Origin: Clavelina lepadiformis
Lineage: Eukaryota > Chordata > Ascidiacea > Aplousobranchia > Clavelinidae
Reading direction: 5' to 3'
Assembly: GCF_947623445.1 (NCBI RefSeq)
Contig: NC_135247.1
Coordinates: forward strand, 18,044,501-18,108,500
DNA: 64,000 bases
Part shown: piece by piece, positions 12,475 through 24,900 of the stretch
How the letters are laid out: each line of letters starts with the position of its first letter
Position numbering within the stretch: position 1 is the stretch's first letter
Notes under the pieces: generated by a model
What the model saw: only the letters and a program-made list of their open reading frames with translations
Database searches by the model: none
Told to the model about the DNA's origin: nothing
Translations under genes and position numbers: made by a program

Positions 12475-15400
12475 CTATGGACTCATGTTCGAAGAAGATA
12501 TGTCTTCATCCGCAAGATCCATCATTCTTGGAAGCAGAGATGCTGGGATATCTAATGCAAGAGATTAAAGTATAAGATGCTTTCGTTTTGATAGTATGTA
12601 GCCTTTCTTATTGCTCAATGTGTACAGTGATCGAGAACACGAATTAGCCTACATAGTTTGCTTTAATTATACCGACCTACTCACCGAATTCACATATAAA
12701 AGGGCGTTTTTTGTTACAAGAATAATTATCCCATGTATCGGTATCTGTCCTCAAAATTACGCATGGATATAAGTAACTGTAACTTGGTTGTCCTCTGGCC
12801 CAGCGCTCAAATTTTCCTTCCCCGCTTAAAGGAACTCGACTACCATCTGAAAACTTCCATCTTCCGTCCAATCTTCTTATTCCAATGTGGAAATATCGTC
12901 GACGCGGCATCTGCCGAACCACTTCATTGAAAATGCTTCTCGTTTTAAGCACTGCCAGTCGCCCCTGTGATCGAGCACATCTTGCTGCGGCGTCATTATA
13001 AGTAAATTCAGCCTTGAATAACCTGTAAATCTTGTCTTCGAACCCTACAAATATAGGAGTAATTAATCGCCGTGTGTGCATTTATATTAATTTATAGCTT
13101 GCCAGAAAAATCGAAAACCCAACTGTACTCTATACACACACAGTGAAGTAATACTCCTTTAGGGGATATCAGGCTAAAAACAGAAACTTTCGATAATTCC
13201 AAAGTGTATGGAGAAGACTAAAAGTTTGTGCATTAGTGTTGAAGAAAGTGGACCAATTCGCCAAAACATTTTAGTAAAGACTCTTATTACTGATTTTGAA
13301 TTATTTCGACGTTTTCACCACAAACAAACCCCGCTGATAACTTCATCTTGCGTTTTATCGCCGCAGTTTTTGATGTAAGCTTAATACTGTGGCATCAATT
13401 ATATCGCATAGTAAAGTTATTAGTAGAAAAATGCTTTGACTACTTACTGAAGCCATCACGATCAAGACATGATTGTATGTTACATTCCCGTGTCTCTAAA
13501 GCTTGTCCCTCACAGGGTTTCCCGCCTGTTGGGTTTTGGCAGATTCGGCTCCTGGTTTGGTGACCTTTGACACATCCTTCTGAACACTCACCCCATTTGC
13601 TCCATTCAGACCAACCAGCTATAATACATTATAAATGTGTAGCAAATTGTTTCTATTTGTGGTACGTACAACAACGAAATTTGTTCTATCAATTTTTTGA
13701 AGACACTGAATCTTAAACAAAGATAAAAAGCGACACTTTTGTTACGTTGACAATATTTCTTTAAGTCTTGTTACAACATATTGGTTGAAAATTAACGAAT
13801 TACACTTTTAGCACTAAATTTTGTTGTGAGTAGCCTATTTTGAGAAAAGACAATAGTTCAGGGCAACATAAAGCGGTTACCTATATATGATGTTAATGTT
13901 AAAAATTAACATTAGTCTAGTACACATTGTATGCCGTTAGATATATTGCATTTCTGATCCACTGCTGTTAGTTGCAAGGGAGCAATCATTATGATTGTGT
14001 TCAAAATTGAAGTTGTTAGATAAGAAATTGACTAGAAATAAATGACTCTTACTTTTGCATGCTCTATCGCATACGCCGAAGCTGTCCGTGTATGTTGGAG
14101 TGAGTGAGCACCAATAGTATCCACCGCTAGTATAATAAGGACAAGTTTTATAAGTCTTTCCTCCGTATTTAAATGGAAAGTGACATTCGCCTTTAGATGT
14201 GCATCGTCGTTCTGTTGAATCCGATGTGTTCAAAGAGCATGAAAAATCCTTAGTTTTAGTATTAGGCTTTCCACGTTGCGTTGTTTTTAAGTGCTACTTG
14301 TACTAACCTACACACTCAGGAATTTCGCTTGACCAAGTTTCTGCACCGCTGCAAAATATCGTTGGTTGCCCGATCATTGTATAACCTTCGTTGCAGCCGA
14401 ACACGATGCTTTCGTCAATGGAGATTTTTGTTCCTGCAGTTTCTGACGAGGTACCGTCCTCTGGTAGTGATGGTGCGGTGCAATGAATCTCTACAAAAAC
14501 AGTAATTGAACTATAGAACGGTTTCTAGTCGAATATTGAGGGGCAATTGCAAGGAACTTTTACCTTCACAAGTTGGAACGGTGTGATCCCAGTTTTTATT
14601 ACTTAGACAGATTGCTGTTAAGCTTCCCGTTGGCTGATTGCTCATAAAGTATCCTTGGTCACAGGAATAGATAATACTACCACCCGGTTTTACTTGTTTA
14701 CCCGATGCTGGCCTCACAGATCCAAACGATGGCGCTCGAGGCACAACACAGTCAGTTTCTACGAAAGAATTGCAGGTAGAACAACCTTACATATTGCACA
14801 AGTTTTACTTCATGTGAAGTTTACGTTTCACAGCATCACAACAATCGGTTTTCGACGTTGATGACTTTGCCTGCTCATTAAACTACGTTTGCTGCTTACC
14901 TATTGAGCAATCTTTTCCTTCAAACCCCGTGCGACAAAAACACTTGTAATCGTTGATCCTGTTGACACAAGTCGCTTGGTTTCGACATGGGTTCGGGTTA
15001 CATTCGTCACCTATGGAGGAAATATTGAAAGCAAAATATTGAAGAAGTTGCATGTTAATATTCCCATCATCATCACTTTGTTGCTGATCAGCAAATTGTT
15101 TGCCTTTAAGCCGCCTAATCTTCTTTGTGTTGAATGAAAACTTGCAGAAAAGAAAGTGAAAAACGCAAAAAAATAATTAAATTATTAATTTTTAAACTTG
15201 CCACAGCGAGTATTTTCCGAAAACGAAATGTCATCAAGTTCGACTGTAGTCGACGATCGAGAGCTTCTTGCCGTAAAATGAACCTCAAGATCGTTTCTCG
15301 ATGATGAAAATGAATATTCAGCACCAAGCCAGATATTACGAAGCTCAAATTGATTGAATGCCCAGAAACGCCGACTAGTGAACAAATTTATCAACATACG

Positions 15401-17912
15401 CAGCATGAATGACATAACATAACAAGCTGGATGGAACGTTTGCAAATCTATCATCAGTACCTTTCTCCTTCCATCCGTGCGTAAAATTCACTTCCACTCT
15501 CAAACTCCGAAACTCGGTAATAAAACCTCAAGCAAACTTGGGTATTGCGGGATATTATTGGACTGGATAAAATCGCTTGGGCATTTCTTTGTGATCTCTC
15601 AAAGCTTGCTTTTGCAATATACCCTGGAAACAAGTAGCTTATAAAACAAAATCGAAAAAGTTGTATTGTTAGTTAAGCGTCTATGTATTCCGTGGTGTGT
15701 GTTTACCTCTTCTGCCATTTGCTCCAGTATGTATAAATGTCCGGTTGAACTTCATTCCTGAAGTTGTGAAACCACAAATCGGTCGTCGAAAGTCTTCAAA
15801 GTCGCAGTCCTTGTCAACTATTGTCAAAATTGGATAAAAGATAAAAAGTAATTAACAATACTGTAGATGAAACAAGTAAAAACACTGACATCACTCGAGA
15901 AACACGTTACAGCAGCTGAATTAGTTGAATACTTTGGTTCTTGGCTCACCCACACAAGTTGGGACTTCCCCCCAATTTTTATTTTCATTGCATCTTCCTA
16001 CTTCACTTCCTTCGAGCCTATATCCAGATTCACAGCTGTAAGTAATTCTATTGTTGTATTCATAATCGATTCCTCTGTCATCGACAGACCCGTGTTCCGG
16101 CGCTATTGGAGCCTGGCAGGTTTTTGCTGCCAACGTACAAGTAAAATAGAACAGATCATATATCAAGCCCGTTGGGATAAATCTGTGCTGTGTATTACCA
16201 ACCTTCACAGACTGGCACCTGTCCTTGCCATTCACCATTTGTGGAGCAAGAAATATAGTTTTGCCTTTGTTGGAGCTCATAGCCTGACAATAGGCGTAAA
16301 AGAAGTTTTATTTTTCTTTAGAAACTTTGTTTAAGCTTGTATTTATGTGTCAGTTGTTCTTCGAACACAATTTATAAAAGAAAAAACCGGATGGCCATAA
16401 CATCACAAGTGAACATACCGAGATTGCAGTGATAGTATACTCTGCCGCCGAAAAGGAAATCGTCCCCTTCCCAATAACCATTTTGTATATCTTTGGGCGA
16501 CTTGCAGTCCACTTTGGAACACCGAAACTGGTTTGGTGTCCAACCATTTACCGTGCAAGTAATAGTGGGATTTCCACTTAAAATGAAACCTGTATAAGGA
16601 TATAAAATTCACTGTTTCTTTGTTGTTGATAGACTTTTGTTTTACTTGTAACATTAGCTTTTTTATATCGTTGTTTAATGAATTTGATTTCGGATTTATT
16701 AATCGTTTTCAAAATGTTATGCACATAGAGGTAACAGATACACAGCATGTTTAGATGTCTGCTTACCAAATCGACAACTGTAGGTTACGATATCACCAAT
16801 ATCAAAATTGCTGTCATCGGTTTCTGGGTATGCGCTTGAAGTTCGGGCAGGATATGAACAGACGCCTTCAAACAACAAAATACGCCGGTAATCGTTGATC
16901 CCAGCTATAGATAAGTTACAGATGTGGAATAGAAACTCGAGCTATCAATTCCTACTTTTGCAATACGGTGCTGAACCCGTCCATTTCTTGTCTGATCGGC
17001 AAGTTCTCGTACTGCTGCCGACTAAAACGTATCCATCATTGCATGAGTAAGTGACCTCATTTCCGTAGGTTCTTAGACCATCAATTACGCCGTTTTCAAA
17101 TGGTTCGAGCTCATCGCACGGACCATCTAAAAGCACATATTTAGCTGACAGTACAGTTTTACATTGAAAATAAATTATATCGTATTGGTTTTTGCAAATA
17201 TAATTAGGTTTTTGCTGTTTTATCGATGATTTTGTTTAAACAAGTAAATACTTACTGAAATCAGAAGTTTACAAGGATTTTATTATTTCATAAGTACCAT
17301 AACATCAAAAATTTGAGATTGTTAAAATCGTGAAAAAGCACATGAAGATACGTTTTACCTGGGTTGTAGCAAGACTTCCCACAAATGTTATCACAACGAC
17401 ATTTTTTCAAAACTCCTTTGCAGTCCGAGTTCGATTGACATGGTTTTCTGCATTCCCTGCCCTCCTCCAGTAGTGATAGATTGCGTTTGCATGATGTTTC
17501 CTGTGACGCTGAATCCCATGCTAAAGTTTAAAGCGCATAACTGAGTATTAATTATAATCTATATACGCTGAAAACTCTTTGTGGTCTTTCGTTGTCACTA
17601 TTCACACCTATTCTATATAACTATGCTAGTCATATTTTTTATAGCAGCCTATGTGTTGTTGAATATATGTATTGAAAACAAGTGCACCAAAGTCATCACT
17701 TTTTGTAGGACATGCAATTATATTACAAGTGTGTTGCAATAAAAAGGAAATGATGGTGATGTCCAGCCAGGGAAACGTTGACAAACATAAACATATTTTG
17801 ATAACGGTATCTACGCACACACATCCGCTGTTAGCTTGCATTTTGTTTGTGTCTTACCCTGATCAAAAATCAATAGAAACAAAACACCAATTTGCCTCGT
17901 TCCAACTTTCAT
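12475..17912 (-). CDS. Gene C: secreted WAP/CCP/MAM/EGF/FN2/TSP1/C-type lectin protein, shorter paralogue of B
   Basis: Exons: 17858-17912, 17359-17520, 16956-17126, 16767-16865, 16419-16589, 16203-16283, 15950-16126, 15707-15817, 15461-15623, 15202-15374, 14900-15010, 14564-14758, 14308-14490, 14053-14211, 13448-13618, 12685-13044, and a proposed last exon 12475-12542. About 869 aa. Order: signal peptide ([16 protein letters not shown]), WAP-type, CCP x4, MAM, EGF, CCP x2, FN2 ([15 protein letters not shown]), TSP1 ([11 protein letters not shown]), C-type lectin. Exon by exon it matches gene B up to the lectin domain, then stops. The last exon is weak: it keeps phase and gives a 22-residue acidic tail then TAG, but has no domain support. 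The lectin domain ends TWDNYSC, with Asp and Asn swapped relative to the WND motif, and lacks EPN/QPD. The intron after the 15202 exon seems to use a GC donor (G|gcaagt). Secretion is predicted; the role is unknown. Confidence 0.83.
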
Positions 17913-18993
17913 GGCCAGCAAAAACTTGAAAGTTATACTCGTCCTGAAGTGGCGCTGAGCAAGTTTTTCTAGAACTAAGCTAACAATGATAAACTCTATT
18001 TCGTAAAACTTTTTGCCCAAGGCGAAAACATCTGTAAAGCACTATATCTCAAATTGTTTATATTTGCAGTTGTTTGAACAGCTAATCCCTTTGCCAAACG
18101 TTTACTGTATAAAAAGGCAAAACTTAGTATTACTTTCTGAATCTCTGTAGCTGTTTACCTTTTGCTATCATCAACTTCATCTCCCAAATAGTTGCTGTTT
18201 TTCGTTCCACTCGCTTTCTTTGCTTTATCGTGTACGTGATATGGTAAATGGTAACGTAGCACGTCCGTCAATTGCGTCTCTACCCGAGGCACTTATACTC
18301 GGTTTAGGTTGAAAACAAGCTCATGATAATGACCTTAATACTGTAGTTAATACTGTATGACGTTTTCCGCTACAAGAATGAAATCAGCTTTAAGTATCGT
18401 TTGTATGAAATCATCTATTTTAAAATGCGTAAGGTTTTGAACAAGGGGTTTACACTTTCTCGATTTCTGGCAAAAGAATTACAAACATTCAAATGTACAG
18501 TATGTGCTCTATATTGCAAAATTTTATTTTCGTTGTTATTTTCTTGAATTAATTTTGTTTGGCAACTGATTGTTTACGGCTAACATTTGTAATTATTGCT
18601 TTCAGCAAGTTCTAAGATACACGCTTAAATTCTATTGCCCGTGAGATCAATATCAGAAAAGATTTTGTTTGATGTCTTAAATATTTCACGTGTAGAAAAA
18701 CTTTGTCATAGATGTTTCTAAGCGTGTTTGATTGCGAGAGAACTTCGACAGCTTTCACCAAGTATAAATTTATTTATAAATCGAAGGTCGGTTATGTACT
18801 GCGCTAAAATTATCTTCAAGTGGAATTCCCCCTCGACAACGTTAAGTAATTGGTGATTTCTATTTTTCTATCAAAGACATGACATCTAAAGCGGTGGAAA
18901 CCAGCATAAAATCATGTTGGTTTATTTGCGATATCACTCAGTAATAAAAGTCAAGATGAAAAAGTTTTCAACCAGTCGCTTGTTGTTTCTTCG
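17913..18993. other. Intergenic region between genes D (3') and C (5'), with gene D poly(A) signal
   Basis: About 1.1 kb. A minus-strand AATAAA at 18921-18926 lies 68 bp beyond the gene D stop. Just upstream of gene C the minus strand has a TATA-like GTATAA about 25 bp before the ATG and a GATA-like AATGATAA further out. Nothing else is recognised. Confidence 0.5.
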
Positions 18994-21900
18994 CTAATTA
19001 GGATCCTGGCAGGTGGTTGGAATGGTTCCAACCCACTGACCATCTTCTCCACAGCGAATAGGATTGTTACCGTTCAAAGATTGCGTGTCGTCCACGCACT
19101 CAAAGGTTACTTCTGAACCTACTTCGTAACTGTCGGTAAATGGTGTTATCGTAAATGAACCGTCTGTTTGAAGTCGGCCGCAAACGGAATTACACAAATA
19201 ATTCCAATATTTTGGAGTCCAGCGTCCCTTTGAACAACTCAGCAAACCATCCATGCTCAGGACTAAGTCACCAGCACACGTCACATTTAAGCTTTCTCCA
19301 GATAAAAACTCCTCCCGGCCGTTGTTATTTATTTCAACTCCTTTGTACAGAAGCTGAGGTCTTAAGATGCAATTCCTCTCTGAAAATATAAATGTATTAA
19401 CTTGAATATATGATTAGTGAAAGCTTTTTATCTAAAATCAGATTAGATTAATGGGAATAATTGTTGAGCTGACCTTTGCAAAACGGTAGCGGCTGGGTCC
19501 ATGTAAAATTATCCTGGCATGTGATTACTTCGTTTCCTTCAACTTGGTATCCATCATCGCACCGGAGATTAAGTTGAGATGAAGGTGCGTAGAGGTTACC
19601 ACGTAGGCGACCCCATCTTCCATGATCCGGTTTATCGAGAGCAGGACACGTTGTGACCTCAGCTAAAACATTTAAACATAGTTCGCTAAATAATGTTAAA
19701 CTTAATAAAAAATTACTTGCCTTCAAAGAAATGATGATGTAGTATTTTTGTTTACCTCTGCATGAAGGCCTTGAATGGCTCCATGTATAATCGTCCCGGC
19801 AAGTTATCAAATCGTTTCCATCCACTTCGTATCCTTCGTCACATTCCAATCGTAGCGTTGATGAGCGTGCAAAACGATTTCCAGATTCCAGAAGAAATCT
19901 TCCATTTTGCGGGTTACTAACATCAGGGCATTTCCTTTCTGGAATGTTAATAAAATTTTACGTTGTTAAGTGATGCAAGCTGTTAATTTTGTTATTTCCA
20001 GAAACATACTTTTCAGGTGAAAACTGCTTGGTGGTTACTTTAAGGATGCTGTATCCATGTAGCCTACCTCTGCATGTAGGTACAGATCCATCCCACGTGT
20101 AGTCATCTCTGCATCTAATTGATTCTCTTCCTTCGACCTCATAACCTCCGTTACATTCAAATGCGATTGTTGAACCACGAACATGAACTCTGTTGGCTGA
20201 TTCTGCAATTCTTCCATTTGCAGGAGCAGTGACCGAAGGGCAAGTCGGTGTCTCTAAGGAATTAAGAACTTGCGGGGATAAATGATTTGTTATTCGCTTT
20301 TGCATGATATAGGTATAAATATAAGAGAACGGTATACGCAAGCATTGTGCTTGTTTCCATTGAAGAAACTTAAATATTCACAGCTAATGAGTGTAAAATT
20401 CTGAGTAGCATAACCTAAACATATAGTTTCCATAGGCTACAATAAGTATTTTTATGGCATTCAGTTTTACCGCAAGTATTTGGCGGAGATTTATTCCAGG
20501 TTCCGTCCCTCCTGCATGTTATTTCGTCATAACCTTCTATTGTTTGCTCAATGTCCCGGCAACTAAACTTCAACCTGGTTTCCACGTCATACTCGTCCTG
20601 CTGATTATTTCCTAATAATTGTATTATGTCTTCTATCCGCGGCTTTGGACACTGTACGACTACAAACAAAAGAATGTTTAATAATAAAACGTTAAGCACT
20701 GCTCGATAATGGTTTATTTAGAAACTATGCTCGCGTCAATAATGACGCACTATAAAAATAGTTACAGTAATTAATTATATAATGAAATGCCAAAATCTTT
20801 CGGACCATTCTAGACCTACCAAAGTATTAATATTTCTCTACAAAATGGGCCGAAGAATGAAAAAGTATTGACAAATGAAACGAAGCCAGAAAGATAAAAA
20901 ATAGTAATGTAAGTTGAAATTTCGTGTCTAACCGTTGTCGCAGTGTAACCCGAACGAATTTTCCGGACAAACGCAGTAATAATAGCCGTCTCTGGAATGA
21001 CAATTTCCGCTTTGACAAGACGAATTCCAGCAAGGGTTGAAAACTACAAAAAAAGCAGTGTATCAGGAGTAATCCGAAAAGCAAAGCACCATAAGTAAAT
21101 ATATCCTACTTCTCTCGCAATGATCCCCTCTTGTATATGAAGGGCACTGACACTCGTAACTTTTGAGGTTACTATCGGCAACGCATCGACCTTCATTCAA
21201 ACACACCGTGTCGCTGCACGGGTCCATATCTGGTACAAAATAGATACAACCTATGACCTTGTCAAGCAATTGCAAGATAAGTATTGCAGCATATATAATG
21301 GCAGAATAAAGTATAGTAGCATTGTAAAAAGCCTTTCAAGTTAACATGACTTTGCAGAATAAATTTGTCAACTCACCTCTTTCGCAAATATAATAGGTTT
21401 TTCGCCAACAAGCAAGATCATTCCATTGTCCGTTTCGAAACATGCTTCCGCAATCTTCATTTCCTGAATTGTTCGGTTCACGCGGGTTCCAGTTAGTATA
21501 AGTCAGGTCTGCATCGTCAATCCAGAGCCAGCTTCCTTCTTGTTTTTTATCAGTCATTCCGATAAAATAACCATAACTGAAAGGTGTACGTCCAAGATTC
21601 ACAATAATTGGTGAAAGTGCATTTTGAATCATCTCTGTTTTTACCAAGGCAAGATCTCCCCCTAAATTCTGACAAGCGTCTCTCGCATCGTCGAAGTTTT
21701 TCTGGATTCGAAAGATTAAGTACTCCTTGTCAGAGTAACCTGTGTATACAAGTGGATCCATTGAAGTAATTTCATCGTAGTTCAGACAATAATATTATGT
21801 ACCTTGGCTTATTTACAGCTGATAAATTATGGTAACTCAGACATAAGTCTAATGTTAGGTGGGAAGTGATTGTAAACGCTATGTAAATGTAGAGAGTTAA

Positions 21901-24900
21901 TGGCAGCAAGAATCACGGCGTCCACACAAGCGTGTCCACTGATATTTGAAACACTTCCGGACTCAGGCAAGATTCGCCATTTATACATTGTTTGACTACA
22001 CACATTTTGTTGCCTGTTCTAAAAATCACTCAATATAAGCTACAGTGTGTGCGAGTAAACCCGGATAACAAGACGCGGGAAAGAATTTACGGACAAACGT
22101 CATTGCAAAAAAACAAAATGGTTATAAAATATAATTACAGACAAGCAACGGCCAGGTCTTTCGAGATGTTTGCCAACTAATATTTGTTCTAATGTAACGG
22201 TTTTTATAGTTATGTGTATTGATAGATTATTTCTTTTTTAACGCTTCGGATAAATGGCAATTTTTTTTAACTAGTTCAATTAAAGTTACTAACGGTAAGC
22301 GTTTAAAAATGGAAATAATACGTATCATTGATTAGAAGGTTAGATCACGCTTAGATTTAAGGTAGTAAAGTTTAGCTTAAACTATAAGGCAGATATTTTC
22401 GCTTTTGTGTATTTTTATGTAAGCTTAATTGTTCAAATTGTAACGCGTAGTCACGGCCCAGGTTGAAAAGCAACTTTTACTTGTTTTTGTTGCTGGACAT
22501 GGAGTAGAACATCTTTCTACTTCTGAGGAAGAGCCCTGGCATGCTCCTCCGGTACGACCATATCTTCCACAAACTCTCCATCTTCTTCTGTTTCCCTCAC
22601 CACAGGTAACTGAGCAAGGAGTCCAACCACCCCAGGATTTCCAAACTCCTGCGTATTATGCCATTGTCGTTAGTATTCTTCATGTTCTAATATACGCAGG
22701 ATCTAACCCATTCTTACCATTGTTTAAACGTGCGTTTTCATTTCAAAATTTAATTTTAAAAATCTCCTAATTTTGTAGATATGTAATACCATTGATTATT
22801 ATAGACTAATTGCGTCAAAATCCCATTAGAAGTCAAGTTAATACGGACGTTTATGATAAATAGCAATTATTATCAATCCGTCGTTTATTACCACTATCGG
22901 GAGGACAATCTCTTGTTTTGCACTCTTCTGTTTGTCTTGCAAGTCCGGGGCAAAGATAAGATCCAGGAACTCGGCCAATGCATTCTCTGGATCTTCTTCG
23001 AGTTCCATCGCCACAATCCTCGGAACATAATTCCCATTCACCAAATTTACCCCATGCGTCTATCGTATCCACAAAGCAATAGCACGAAATAAGAAAACTA
23101 TAAAACTCTTCAAGCGTTTCTGTATACCTATCCTACATAAAGACCCTGATGCGTAGATTTACAACTACACTAGATAGATTGTGCACTGGATACACTTCAA
23201 ACTCACCGTATTCTTCCAAATTTGCCTCAACCGCCTCAGCGTCCTCGGCAAAATGACCGATTTTCCACTCACTTCCCAGTCGTTGTGGAAAGTTTGACGT
23301 CAATCTTTTGCTAAGCCAAGTGTTTCCACCATCAGATCTCTCTCCTACTCGCCATATACGCCCTGAAGCATCACATGAGATTTCAAATTTTTATGTGGGA
23401 AACACAAAACCTTTTCGCGATTTATGTGTGTGTTTAATTGCAGAAAGCAATTAGACGTTTATGTCATCGTATTATACGCAATAATAAACGTTGCTTTGTC
23501 ATCAGAAACAGGGTTTGTGAGGTACCTTGCGTATATAGAAAAGAAAGTACCTTACATACCAAAACTGCGGCAGAAGCAAAATTGTTTACCATTTGCAGTT
23601 TCCTGAACAGAAACGTAAGTGTCGTCTTCGCTTGTTGTGTTCAAACGATAGAACACGTTATTTTCGATGAGCTTGCCTTCTACCGGCAAGTAGATTCCGT
23701 TGTAGCGTGGCTCTTCTCGGTGGTCGGAAGTTAGCTTGAAAGCTTTTACTTGCGAGTGCCACTTCATGCAGATAAACTCTTTAGTATGATGACAACGTGC
23801 CCATTCGGTGTCACCAAAGCGACCAACTGTTGTCAAGCAATCACTACTCTTGATGTTTGTAGCTAAGTTTATAACGAGGCCTCCCTCCTCCGACAAGTAC
23901 AAGTCACCGTTTTGCCATTTCAAAACTCCTTCTTTTCCTTCATCACTTATTCCTATCCAGAGCTCTCTGTCATCGTGCAACATCTCAACGAATTTATCCC
24001 GAACGTGGTTGTCTCGAATAATCGGCAAAGTTGCTCCTTCTCTGTGACAGGTTTCAGTGGCATCTTGAAAGTTTTGTCTCTCATTGAACCTCCGAAAACA
24101 GAAGGGAAACTTTTCGGTGTAGCCAGGAGGGCAGGGATTACGATCTGAAATATTAGACAACTTTAGGAATTTCGAGTGAGCTTCGTTTAAGTTTTACTGG
24201 AATGCTTTTAACGAGGATTGAATGAAAGCGAGCATTTACCAGGCAAATAGCAGTTCGGAGGATCGTTATTCCAACTTCCAGATGCTTCACAAATTGACCT
24301 AATTGCACCCTCCAAATCAAATCCGTCGTTGCATGAATATGTAATTTTTTCCTCGAAAATATATCTTTCCTTTCCGGGGATTGACTCGCCGAAGTCGGGG
24401 TCAGAGCGCTCACAGGTGATTTCTGCAAAAACGCAATTTATTTTGCGGATAACCCGTAACATAAATCGTAGAGCCCTAGAGAAGTAGGTGACTTGGATAG
24501 CAAGGTATACTGTATGTAAGGCCTGCAGTAAAGTTGAGTATTACGTTGGCAAGTCGGTACAGGGTGCGACCACGTCCCATCTTCAGTGCATGACAAAGTT
24601 CTGACTCCATTTAAGCGATAACCTCTACTACATCCATATGTTATAGTATCTTCATACACCCAAGACATTTTGTTTGCTGGTCTTATTTTGTCGACGTTAC
24701 GTGGTGGTGTGGGATGCTCGCATGATCTTACTGTAAAGTAAACACAAAAAAATTCTAATAAGTTAAAGCTTCAACCTGTTGTTCACACAGCACTAAATTA
24801 CATACGTTTCAACATTGTTTAAAAGCAATTCATAAAACTGTTTCAACATCATCTTGCTACACACTTACTTGTGCAAGTAGGTGGAGGATCAGACCAACGA

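Noticed and set aside
15867-16334. 155-codon plus-strand open frame
   Set aside because: It lies antisense to CCP exons of gene C (15950-16126, 16203-16283), which have splice sites in phase and domain matches. The plus-strand translation has no domain.
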